The translations under genes and the position numbers were made by a program. A stretch of 7,812 nt of DNA from Deltaproteobacteria bacterium (GTDB lineage: Bacteria; Desulfobacterota; G020345765). The first letter of the stretch is position 1. Every line of letters begins with the position of its first letter. Positions 1 to 6,006 of the stretch are shown here, in pieces. The stretch lies in the NCBI GenBank assembly GCA_030616835.1, contig JAUWWP010000105.1, positions 1 through 7,812 of the forward strand, given 5' to 3'. Under the pieces are notes generated by a model. That model searched no databases, had not been told where the DNA came from, and saw only the letters and a list, made by a program, of their open reading frames with translations.

Positions 1-888
1 GGCATGATGGGACAATCTGTTGTCCGGATGGCCGGTAAAATGAAGATGGTCTATTTTACTTTTGAGTTCTTTAATTAGTAAATCCCTCAGGCTGCGAAGA
101 TATTCCGAACGTTTGGGCATCTCTTCTTGGGCAAGCCGGGCTGCCTTACCCATCCCCACAATAGCCGGAACATTCTCGGTCCCCGCCCGCCTGCCTTCCT
201 CCTGGATTCCGCCGTCAAGCAAAGGCAAGATCCGCACGCGCTTACGGATATATAAGGCCGCCGCACCGGGGGGGGCGTAAAACTGGTTAGCGGCCATACT
301 CAAGGTATCTACTCCAAGCTCATTTACATCCACCGGTATGCTCCCCACCGCCGCTACCGCATCACAATGAAATACAATTCCTTTTTCATTAACTAATACG
401 GTTAGCTCAGCAATGGGTTCAATTGTGCCTATTTCACCGTTAGCAAGCATAATCGAGACGAGTATCGTCTCATCCGTTAATAGCTTAGCCAATTCATCCC
501 GCGACACTATCCCGTACTTATCTACCGCAGCATAACTTATCTTAAAGCCCAGTTTCTCCAAAAATTTGGCTGAATGTAATATGGATTGGTGCTCGATCGC
601 AGAGAGGACAATATGCTTGCCTTTGTTCTGATGGGCTAAGGCGAGACCTTTTAAAGCGAAATTATTCGACTCGGTACCGCTGGCCGTGAAGAAAACCTCT
701 TCTGGCCGAGAATTAATAAGCTGGCCTACTGTAGCGCGCGCCTCATCGATGGCCGCTTTGGTCTGTTCACCAAAGCTATGCATACTTTGAGGATTCCCAA
801 AGATATCGGTCAGATAAGGCAGCATAACCTCTTTCACCCGAATATCCAGCGGATTACCCGCAACATGGTCAAAGTATATCTGTTCCAT
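1..888 (-). CDS. NifS/IscS-like class V aminotransferase-fold protein lacking the PLP lysine (3' end beyond window)
   Basis: The reading frame is open from ATG at 888 to the window edge (296 codons, no stop), so the C-terminus, where desulfurases carry the catalytic Cys loop, is not visible. The start is supported by AAGGAG eight bases upstream. Family signatures in order: YFDHVAGNP near residue 5, FGNPQSMHSFG, FTASGTESNN (phosphate cup), AIEHQS with His100 (IscS His104), SIMLANGEIGT, DAVAAVG with Asp176 (IscS Asp180), and GRRAGTENVPAIVG. By family knowledge this fold uses PLP to remove sulfur from cysteine. However, the usual SGHK(F/I)YGPKG segment reads MAANQFYAPPG, so the Schiff-base Lys is Gln202 and the adjacent His is Asn201. 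Gln183 of IscS is Ala179 and Asn155 is Gly151. I therefore withhold a desulfurase name. It lies 38 bp after a glutaredoxin/reductase pair, so a thiol or sulfur role is plausible but inferred. Confidence 0.85.
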   Translation of the reverse strand, partial: MEQIYFDHVAGNPLDIRVKEVMLPYLTDIFGNPQSMHSFGEQTKAAIDEARATVGQLINSRPEEVFFTASGTESNNFALKGLALAHQNKGKHIVLSAIEHQSILHSAKFLEKLGFKISYAAVDKYGIVSRDELAKLLTDETILVSIMLANGEIGTIEPIAELTVLVNEKGIVFHCDAVAAVGSIPVDVNELGVDTLSMAANQFYAPPGAAALYIRKRVRILPLLDGGIQEEGRRAGTENVPAIVGMGKAARLAQEEMPKRSEYLRSLRDLLIKELKSKIDHLHFTGHPDNRLSHHA

Positions 889-926
889 TATCTGGACTCC
901 TTACGATTCCTGCTTTCTTATCTCGC

Positions 927-1829
927 TTATTTAAGTCTACTTATATAGTCAAATGCTGACAGAGCTGCTTTTGCCCCTTCTCCACAGGCCACGATGATCT
1001 GTTTGGCGGGAACATCAGTTACATCTCCGGCCGCAAAAATTCCGGAGATATTGGTTTCGCACCTGCAATTCACAATTATTTCTCCAATTTCGTTTTTCGC
1101 CACATCTTTAATAAATTCAGATGTCGGGACATACCCGATTTCAATAAATATTCCCCCTACGGTTAGATCTTCCACTTTACCCTCGCGTTCAATCTTTATT
1201 CCCTGAACTAACTTATCTCCGGAGATTTGTTTCACTTTTGCACTATTATAAATAACCACTTTTCCGCTACCTTTGGCCTTTTCCACCATTATTGGGTCAG
1301 CACGTAATTTATCAGTAACATCAACAAGGTAAATCTTTTTCGCGATTTTTATTAACTGAAGTGTTGCATCCAATGCCGAATTCCCACCGCCGACAACAAC
1401 AACATCCATATCTGAGAATAACGGCGCATCACAGGTAGCGCAGTAAGTAACACCTCTATTTTTAAATTCGTCTTCGCCTTCCACTCCCAGTTTCCGCGGA
1501 ATTCTTCCGGAGGCAATAATCACTGTTTTTGCCTGGTATTCTCCTTTGTCTGTTCCAACCTTTACAATATCATTTTCCTTATTCACTAAGGTTACTCTCT
1601 CGCCTTCTTTTAATTCAAGCTCAAATTGTTCCAGATGTTCTTTAAACCTTTGGGCCAGCTCAACACCGGTAATAAACTGATAACCGGTATAATTCTCAAT
1701 ATCGCTGCTTAGTATCGTTTGTCCTCCGATATCACCGGTAATAACCAGGAAATTCATCCTTTTTCGGGCAGCATAAACACTTGCAGTTATGCCGGCAGGG
1801 CCGGCTCCGATAATAATCAAATCATTCAT
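927..1829 (-). CDS. trxB: Thioredoxin reductase-like flavoprotein, AhpF/NADH-type
   Basis: A 300-residue FAD- and NAD(P)H-dependent disulfide reductase of the low-molecular-weight thioredoxin reductase class, at the usual length for that class. Visible: FAD dinucleotide motif GAGPAG (8-13), redox CATC (Cys130, Cys133), second nucleotide motif GGGNSALDA (147-155), and the C-terminal FAD motif GIFAAGD (263-269). The HRRxxxR stretch that binds the NADPH 2'-phosphate in TrxB is replaced by LVDVTDKLRAD, and the C-terminal third (GEIIVNCRCETN, then KQIIVACGEGAKAALSAFDY) resembles AhpF, so NADH use is inferred. ATG at 1829 is preferred because AGGGGGG lies 5 bases upstream. A GTG at 1835 in the same frame would overlap the glutaredoxin stop by 4 bases. 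Its likely electron acceptor is the glutaredoxin-like protein encoded just upstream. Confidence 0.9.
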   Translation of the reverse strand: MNDLIIIGAGPAGITASVYAARKRMNFLVITGDIGGQTILSSDIENYTGYQFITGVELAQRFKEHLEQFELELKEGERVTLVNKENDIVKVGTDKGEYQAKTVIIASGRIPRKLGVEGEDEFKNRGVTYCATCDAPLFSDMDVVVVGGGNSALDATLQLIKIAKKIYLVDVTDKLRADPIMVEKAKGSGKVVIYNSAKVKQISGDKLVQGIKIEREGKVEDLTVGGIFIEIGYVPTSEFIKDVAKNEIGEIIVNCRCETNISGIFAAGDVTDVPAKQIIVACGEGAKAALSAFDYISRLK

Positions 1830-1831
1830 TT

Positions 1832-2068
1832 TCACCCCCCTAATTCCCGGGTTATTGCTTCCTTATCAAATCCGACTATTATCTTCCCATCAATCTCAAC
1901 TACCGGTACCCCCATCTGCCCTGTTTTATCCACCATTTCTTTTGCTGCTATGCGATCACGACCCACATCTACCTCTTCAAATGATATGTTCTTTTCCTTT
2001 AAGAAGGTTTTCACCATAGTGCAATAGGGACAGGTGGGTGTAGTATAAATCTTTACCGTTTTAGCCAT
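1832..2068 (-). CDS. Glutaredoxin-like thiol-disulfide protein (CPYC)
   Basis: A 78-residue thioredoxin-fold protein. It shows beta-1 VKIYTTPTCPYC with the redox pair Cys13/Cys16 (CPYC, the classic glutaredoxin active site), the cis-proline loop MGVPVVEIDG (Pro55), and the terminal GF turn (66-67) before the last helix. The length suits the NrdH/small glutaredoxin group. It has no signal peptide, so it is cytoplasmic. The SD AAAAGGAGGT lies 8 bases before ATG and overlaps the stop region of acs, and its own stop TGA nearly abuts the reductase start, so the three genes are probably co-transcribed and the pair translationally coupled. From family knowledge, small glutaredoxin-like proteins paired with AhpF-like reductases (the Cp9/Cp34 system of Clostridium pasteurianum) pass electrons to peroxiredoxins. 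No peroxiredoxin gene is visible here, so the target is unknown. NrdH serving ribonucleotide reductase is the alternative. Confidence 0.9.
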   Translation of the reverse strand: MAKTVKIYTTPTCPYCTMVKTFLKEKNISFEEVDVGRDRIAAKEMVDKTGQMGVPVVEIDGKIIVGFDKEAITRELGG

Positions 2069-2084
2069 AGTTAATTACCTCCTT

Positions 2085-4046
2085 TTAATTATTATTAGAT
2101 CTGGACTGCTTTTTACCTACCTTTTTCCTCTTCGGTTTACCTTTTAACATCTGCTTGAATTCTTCGTAACCGGCTTTTATCTCTTCTACCGAGGCTTCGT
2201 CCTCCAAAGTAGTAACATCTCCGACAGCCACATCTTGGACGATTGCTTTTAATACCCGCCTCATTATCTTGCCGGATCTTGTCTTGGGAAGCTTCGTTAC
2301 AAAGTGAATCTCCTTAGGTGTTGCTATCGGACCTATTTGTTTACGAAGAGTCCCGATTATTTCCTTCTTTAGTTTATCGGTTGGCTTATGTCCTTCTTTT
2401 AATATCGCGAAGACAACGATATTCTCTCCTTTTATTGGATCAGGGATACCCACTACGGCAGCCTCGGCAACAAAAGGTGTTGCGATAACCGCGCTCTCTA
2501 TCTCGGCAGTGCCTAACCGATGACCTGCCACTTTTAGGACTTCATCCGCTCTTCCCAGTAGCCAGAAGTACCCCTCGTCATCCTTGATCGCATAATCGCC
2601 AGTATAATACATCCCCTTAAATCTCGACCAATATACTTCTTTGTATCTATCTGGATCCTTGTAAATTCCATTGGTCATACCCGGCCAAGGTTTTCTTATT
2701 ACTAAATACCCTTTTACTCCGGGAGTCATAGGTTCGCCGGAATCACCCACCACTTCTGCGTCGATCCCGGGCAAAGGCAAGGTGGCAGAGCCAGGCTTGA
2801 GGGGGACGAGTTCTATGCCCGGGGCGGGTGATATCATTATTCCTCCGGTCTCGGTCTGCCACCAGGTATCAACTATTGGGCACCTTTCTCCCCCAATGTG
2901 CTTATAATACCATTTCCATACCTCAGGGTTGATAGATTCACCAACGGAGCCTAAGATCTTTAAGCTACTTAGATCATGCTTCTTTATCCACTCCTCACCA
3001 TAACGGATAAACATACGGACTGCGGTGGGGGAGGTATAAAAGATAGTAACCCCATACCTTTCGATAATTTCCCACCATTTGCCGGGATCGGGATAATCGG
3101 GAACTCCTTCATACATAATAATCGTTGCGCCATGGAGTAACGGTGCATAGACAATTGACGAGTGCCCGGTTACCCAACCCACATCGGCAGTGCACCAATA
3201 GATGGATTCGTCGGAGATATCAAACACCCACTTGTAAGTGGCATAGTTGTAAACTAAATATCCACCGGTAGAGTGGACAATCCCCTTTGGTTTTCCGGTA
3301 GTTCCCGAGGTGTAAAGGATATACAACGGATGAGTAGACTCTACCACTTCGGGCTCAACATAATTTTCGGCATCTTTCATCAATTCATGATAAAGGCAAT
3401 CCCGCCCTTCTTTCATCTTTACTTCTTCCCGGGTTCTTCTTACCAGAACCACCTTTTTTACCGTCGGCGTAGAGTTTAACGCATCATCAGCAATTTCTTT
3501 GAGCGCAACCAGTTTTCCTCTTCTTACGCCAAAGTCTGCGGTTATCAAAACTTTGGCACCAGTATCGTTTATTCTATCTGCTAATGATTGACTGCTAAAT
3601 CCCGAAAATATAACAGTATGGATAGCGCCGATCCTGGCGGTTGCCAGCATTGAGATTACGAGTTCAGGGATCATCGGCGAATATAGGACTACGATATCGC
3701 CTTTCTTAACACCAAGGTTTTTCAGGACCGATGCAAATCTGTTTACTTCCCTATGTAGTTGGGTATAACTGAAGGATTTTGTATTCCCGCGTTCATCTTC
3801 CCAGTAGAGTGCTATCTTATTCTTACGCCAGGAATGTAAGTGGACATCTACACAGGCGTAAGAGGCGTTGAGCGTGCCGCCAACAAACCATTGAGCAAAC
3901 GGCTCCTTCCAAACGAGAACTTTATCCCAGCGTTTAAACCAGGGAATTTCTTCTGCCTCTTTCCCCCAAAAACTTTCTGAGTCGGAAATTGCTTTCTTTT
4001 GCAGCTCGATATACCTTCTTACCGGATAAAACTTTTCCTTTTCCAT
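2085..4046 (-). CDS. acs: Acetyl-CoA synthetase, AMP-forming
   Basis: A 653-residue member of the ANL superfamily at the normal Acs length. It converts acetate, ATP and CoA to acetyl-CoA, AMP and PPi through an acetyl-adenylate in the cytoplasm. Visible: the Acs N-terminal motif WFVGGTLNASYACVD (53-67), ATP-binding YTSGTTGKPKG (245-255), the acetate-pocket/adenylate motif DTWWQTETGG (393-402), the hinge-region motif GRADEVLKVAGHRLGTAEIESA split as GRADEVLKVAGHR (498-510) plus LGTAEIESA (511-519), and the catalytic lysine loop PKTRSGKIMRR with Lys593, the site acetylated by Pat-type enzymes in other bacteria. The tryptophan pair favours acetate over longer acyl groups. The C-terminus ends in a Lys/Arg-rich tail (about 635-650) and three Asn, which is unusual. 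ATG at 4046 follows GGAAGGGG. A candidate extended -10 lies about 55 bases upstream. The glutaredoxin gene follows 16 bp later. Confidence 0.96.
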   Translation of the reverse strand: MEKEKFYPVRRYIELQKKAISDSESFWGKEAEEIPWFKRWDKVLVWKEPFAQWFVGGTLNASYACVDVHLHSWRKNKIALYWEDERGNTKSFSYTQLHREVNRFASVLKNLGVKKGDIVVLYSPMIPELVISMLATARIGAIHTVIFSGFSSQSLADRINDTGAKVLITADFGVRRGKLVALKEIADDALNSTPTVKKVVLVRRTREEVKMKEGRDCLYHELMKDAENYVEPEVVESTHPLYILYTSGTTGKPKGIVHSTGGYLVYNYATYKWVFDISDESIYWCTADVGWVTGHSSIVYAPLLHGATIIMYEGVPDYPDPGKWWEIIERYGVTIFYTSPTAVRMFIRYGEEWIKKHDLSSLKILGSVGESINPEVWKWYYKHIGGERCPIVDTWWQTETGGIMISPAPGIELVPLKPGSATLPLPGIDAEVVGDSGEPMTPGVKGYLVIRKPWPGMTNGIYKDPDRYKEVYWSRFKGMYYTGDYAIKDDEGYFWLLGRADEVLKVAGHRLGTAEIESAVIATPFVAEAAVVGIPDPIKGENIVVFAILKEGHKPTDKLKKEIIGTLRKQIGPIATPKEIHFVTKLPKTRSGKIMRRVLKAIVQDVAVGDVTTLEDEASVEEIKAGYEEFKQMLKGKPKRKKVGKKQSRSNNN

Positions 4047-4101
4047 AGTTCTGCCCCTTCCTATTTTAAATATTTCGTTTAATGTTTCCGGGGTTTACCA
4101 T

Positions 4102-4110
4102 ATTATGTCA
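4102..4110 (-). promoter_or_regulatory. Candidate extended -10 promoter element for acs
   Basis: TGACATAAT on the minus strand fits the TGn-TATAAT extended -10 pattern with one mismatch in the hexamer. No good -35 lies 16-18 bases upstream, which is tolerated with extended -10 elements. It lies about 55 bases before the acs ATG in the 105-bp spacer after the membrane protein gene. Confidence 0.28.
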
Positions 4111-4151
4111 TAGAGAAGCGCCTCTTACACACTGTAACTATTTCCCATATC

Positions 4152-4511
4152 TTACTTTTTGAAGATAACCGGGCCCCGTTCAAGGATTATCAATACCAGA
4201 TCAAGGATAAAGAGAAGGATCACCACATCCCTTACTAAGAGCTTTCCTAATCCGTGGGGCATTATAGCCTCTATTCCCCACAGGCAAAAGGTAATTCCCA
4301 TTACCATCCGCCAGTGGTATTTATCCTGACCACGACAGATGGTAAAACAAAGAGATATGAACGAGAGACCAATAAGGATCAATGCTAATGCTTCTACAAT
4401 CGTATGGAGTCCTGGGTCACCTATGTTGAGAACATCAATTATGAATAGAGAAAGGCTGGCTAGCAATGCCACTGCCACACCAATAAGTGGGATTCTGAGG
4501 ATTAAATTCAC
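4152..4511 (-). CDS. Small four-helix integral membrane protein, function unknown
   Basis: I do not recognise this family. From GTG at 4511 the product is 119 residues. This start is chosen because AAGGAGG lies exactly 8 bases before it. An in-frame TTG at 4538 would add nine residues but would place the SD inside the gene. Four hydrophobic stretches are visible at about 7-25, 36-57, 66-84 and 91-111, separated by short polar loops (one with CRGQDKYHWR, the last ending ERGPVIFKK). There is no cleavable signal peptide or obvious catalytic motif. It lies 105 bp upstream of acs on the same strand. Bacteria often pair acs with a small membrane protein and an ActP acetate permease, but this does not look like the two-helix DUF485 partner, so a link to acetate is only suggested by position. 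Confidence 0.75.
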   Translation of the reverse strand: MNLILRIPLIGVAVALLASLSLFIIDVLNIGDPGLHTIVEALALILIGLSFISLCFTICRGQDKYHWRMVMGITFCLWGIEAIMPHGLGKLLVRDVVILLFILDLVLIILERGPVIFKK

Positions 4512-4526
4512 TTTCAAAACCTCCTT
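4512..4526 (-). promoter_or_regulatory. Ribosome binding site that fixes the GTG start of the membrane protein
   Basis: AAGGAGG (4526-4520) sits 8 bases before GTG at 4511. It decides for GTG 4511 over the upstream in-frame TTG at 4538. Confidence 0.7.
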
Positions 4527-4531
4527 ATACA

Positions 4532-4579
4532 CTAACAACTAATAACGGTTTTATTTTGTTTAAATAGAGCAGCTCCCAT
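4532..4579 (-). CDS. Possible 15-residue leader peptide
   Basis: ATG at 4579 is preceded by a purine-rich stretch with two GGAGA-type sites (GGAGAAGGAGAG) and followed by 15 codons (MGAALFKQNKTVISC) ending in TAG. The stop lies just ahead of the SD of the membrane protein gene, so translation of the leader could affect its initiation. The codon run shows no strong bias for one amino acid, so it is not a classical attenuation leader. Such short ORFs arise by chance and no homology can be claimed. Confidence 0.22.
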   Translation of the reverse strand: MGAALFKQNKTVISC

Positions 4580-4611
4580 TTTTTCTCTCCTTCTCCTTTA
4601 ATTTTTCGCTT

Positions 4612-4625
4612 TCCTAATAACTTAG
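4612..4625. repeat. Short inverted repeat CCTAA-N4-TTAGG
   Basis: A 5-bp-arm dyad, CCTAATAACTTAGG, lies about 20 bases downstream of the candidate -10 element in the fprA/membrane-protein spacer. It is a possible operator or small hairpin in the leader RNA. It is short enough to be chance. Confidence 0.25.
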
Positions 4626-4643
4626 GTAATAAACGAGGTGCGG

Positions 4644-4673
4644 ATTTTATTTGACTTACTCACTCAACATCAA
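4644..4673 (-). promoter_or_regulatory. Candidate sigma-70 promoter in the fprA/membrane-protein spacer
   Basis: On the minus strand TTGATG (4673-4668) and TAAAAT (4649-4644) are separated by 18 bases, each matching a -35 or -10 consensus at four to five of six positions. It would drive the membrane protein gene and perhaps acs and onward. The spacer of 161 bp with no terminator-like hairpin leaves read-through from fprA possible. Confidence 0.35.
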
Positions 4674-4699
4674 CCTTTATCTGCCTTGCTGTCTTCTCC

Positions 4700-5896
4700 T
4701 TATTCTTGGGCAAGGTGCTCTTTGTGCTTTTCGGCAATGGTATCGGCCAGATTATCTAAAGCCCGGAAATCAGCGTCTTTCGGGAGCCCTTTACTTAGCA
4801 CCGGATCCAATAATTCTACCTTCAGGTTAGGTATCATCCCGGTCAGTTGTTCGACCGTCCTGCCTCCCCAGCCGTAGGAGCCGATGATAGAGGCAAACTT
4901 CAAATTGGGCCTGAGGGCGTTTACCAGAAAGGCAGCGTAGACAACATTTGGATGTGGACCAGCCAGGACAGTAGGCGCCCCGATAACAATGGTTGCCGCA
5001 TCCACCAATGACATCGCCAGTTTTCCCAGGTCAGTCACCGTGAGGTCGAATTGTTTCACGGTTACGCCCCTTTGGGCTAAAGCCTCAACAAGGTATTCCA
5101 CCATTTTGCGGGTGCTGTCGTGCATCGAGATATAGGGCAATACCACGATGTTCTTGGGCTCGCCGAAGGCCCAGCGATGATATGCTTCCACGATGAACTC
5201 GGGCTTATCGTGCATCGGACCGTGGCTGGGAGCGATGATGTTAATTGCGCAGTCCTTTATCCTCTCCAGATTCTTCTGGATGTTCGTTCGGAAGGGCATC
5301 ATGATTTCCGCGTAATACCTCTTGGCTGCCTCGTAGGCCTGTCCTTCATCGGCTACATACAGGTCGGTTGTGGCTAAGTGGGAACCAAAGAAATCGCAGG
5401 AGAAAAGTATTCCATCTTCTCTAAGATAAGTAAGCATTGTCTCCGGCCAGTGAACCCAGGGAGCATGGATAAACTCCAGGGTTCTATCTCCCAGCGAAAT
5501 GGTCTCTTTATCGTCAACAGTTATAAACTTATCTTCCGGGATCAGGAGCAAGTCTATAAGCATCCCTTTACATTTGGGCGTGCAGACGACTTTTACCTGA
5601 GGGTATCTTTCGAGGACCCGGGGGATAGTGCCGGAATGGTCCTGCTCCGCATGGTTGGCAACCAGATAATCTATATTTTCAACCTCAAGTTGGTTCAGGT
5701 GACTTATCAGCACCTCCTCCATGGTGGGATCTACCGTATCAATGAGGGCTGTCTTTTCACTACCCATAATTAGGTATGAGTTATAACTCGTGCCATCGGG
5801 GAGCGGGATAAGTGCATCAAATAGCCGTCGGTCCCAGTCAATTACCCCGACCCAGTAGACTCTGGGTTTTATTTCTCCTGGTTGTCGAGTAGGCAT
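4700..5896 (-). CDS. fprA: Flavodiiron protein (type A flavoprotein), O2/NO reductase
   Basis: A 398-residue flavodiiron protein of the usual class A length. The N-terminal metallo-beta-lactamase-fold domain (about 1-245) holds a complete set of diiron ligands: HAEQDH (His82, Glu84, Asp86, His87), His149 in WVHWPETM, Asp168 in FSCDFFGS, and His225 in APSHGPMH. The C-terminal flavodoxin domain (about 248-398) shows the FMN phosphate loop SMHDSTRKM (257-265), the APTVLAGPHP loop (308-317) and GSYGWGG (339-345). By family knowledge it reduces O2 to water or NO to N2O in the cytoplasm using electrons from rubredoxin, here most likely Hrb. ATG at 5896 is chosen over an in-frame start at 5929 because AAAGGAGG lies 9 bases before it and the longer form would run into the hairpin repeat. 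It is last in its cluster; the next gene is more than 180 bp away. Confidence 0.96.
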   Translation of the reverse strand: MPTRQPGEIKPRVYWVGVIDWDRRLFDALIPLPDGTSYNSYLIMGSEKTALIDTVDPTMEEVLISHLNQLEVENIDYLVANHAEQDHSGTIPRVLERYPQVKVVCTPKCKGMLIDLLLIPEDKFITVDDKETISLGDRTLEFIHAPWVHWPETMLTYLREDGILFSCDFFGSHLATTDLYVADEGQAYEAAKRYYAEIMMPFRTNIQKNLERIKDCAINIIAPSHGPMHDKPEFIVEAYHRWAFGEPKNIVVLPYISMHDSTRKMVEYLVEALAQRGVTVKQFDLTVTDLGKLAMSLVDAATIVIGAPTVLAGPHPNVVYAAFLVNALRPNLKFASIIGSYGWGGRTVEQLTGMIPNLKVELLDPVLSKGLPKDADFRALDNLADTIAEKHKEHLAQE

Positions 5897-5913
5897 CTTC
5901 AACAACCTCCTTT
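5897..5913 (-). promoter_or_regulatory. Strong ribosome binding site of fprA
   Basis: AAAGGAGG (5913-5906) is 9 bases before ATG 5896. It decides the start and directly adjoins the hairpin at 5916-5935. Confidence 0.75.
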
Positions 5914-5915
5914 CC

Positions 5916-5935
5916 CCCCCGATGCCCATCGGGGG
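5916..5935. repeat. Perfect inverted repeat CCCCCGATG-CC-CATCGGGGG next to the fprA RBS
   Basis: The arms are 9 bp and fully complementary, with a realistic loop of GCCC in RNA. In the fprA message the hairpin ends only two to three bases before the SD. It could stabilise a processed 5' end or modulate ribosome access, or it could be a dispersed palindromic repeat. There is no U-tract after it in the direction of transcription, so it is not a standard terminator. Confidence 0.75.
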
Positions 5936-5947
5936 ATTAACGCCACT

Positions 5948-5990
5948 AAATCCCCCCTCCCCCCTTTGAAAAAGGGGGGAGGGGGGATTT
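5948..5990. repeat. Perfect 43-bp palindromic element (20-bp arms, 3-base loop)
   Basis: AAAT-C6-T-C6-TTT (5948-5967), loop GAA, then the exact complement AAA-G6-A-G6-ATTT (5971-5990), with no mismatch. It lies in the PAS-fprA spacer. Arms this long and this uniform, made of two homopolymer blocks, resemble the C6/G6 palindromic repeats that are scattered between genes in many environmental bacterial genomes. Copy number here cannot be seen. In the minus-strand transcript it is followed by AGUGGCG rather than U residues, so termination is doubtful, though the hairpin would be extremely stable. Confidence 0.93.
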
Positions 5991-6006
5991 TTATCTTACT
6001 ACTCCT

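Noticed and set aside
1..888. The NifS-like gene as a frameshifted pseudogene
   Set aside because: The frame is open throughout, motifs on both sides of the altered active site are in register, and spacing to the conserved Asp is exact, so decay is unlikely.
4112..4126. Imperfect dyad around AGAGAAGCGCCTCT in the spacer before acs
   Set aside because: Only four paired bases per arm; too weak to call an operator or terminator.
5120..5773. Two back-to-back open frames on the plus strand opposite fprA
   Set aside because: They mirror the coding strand of a fully recognisable flavodiiron protein and carry no motifs of their own.
5948..5990. Reading the palindrome as a rho-independent terminator
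   Set aside because: On the minus strand it is not followed by a U-run. The T-rich side (ATTTTTATCTT) lies in the plus-strand direction, where no gene needs terminating.
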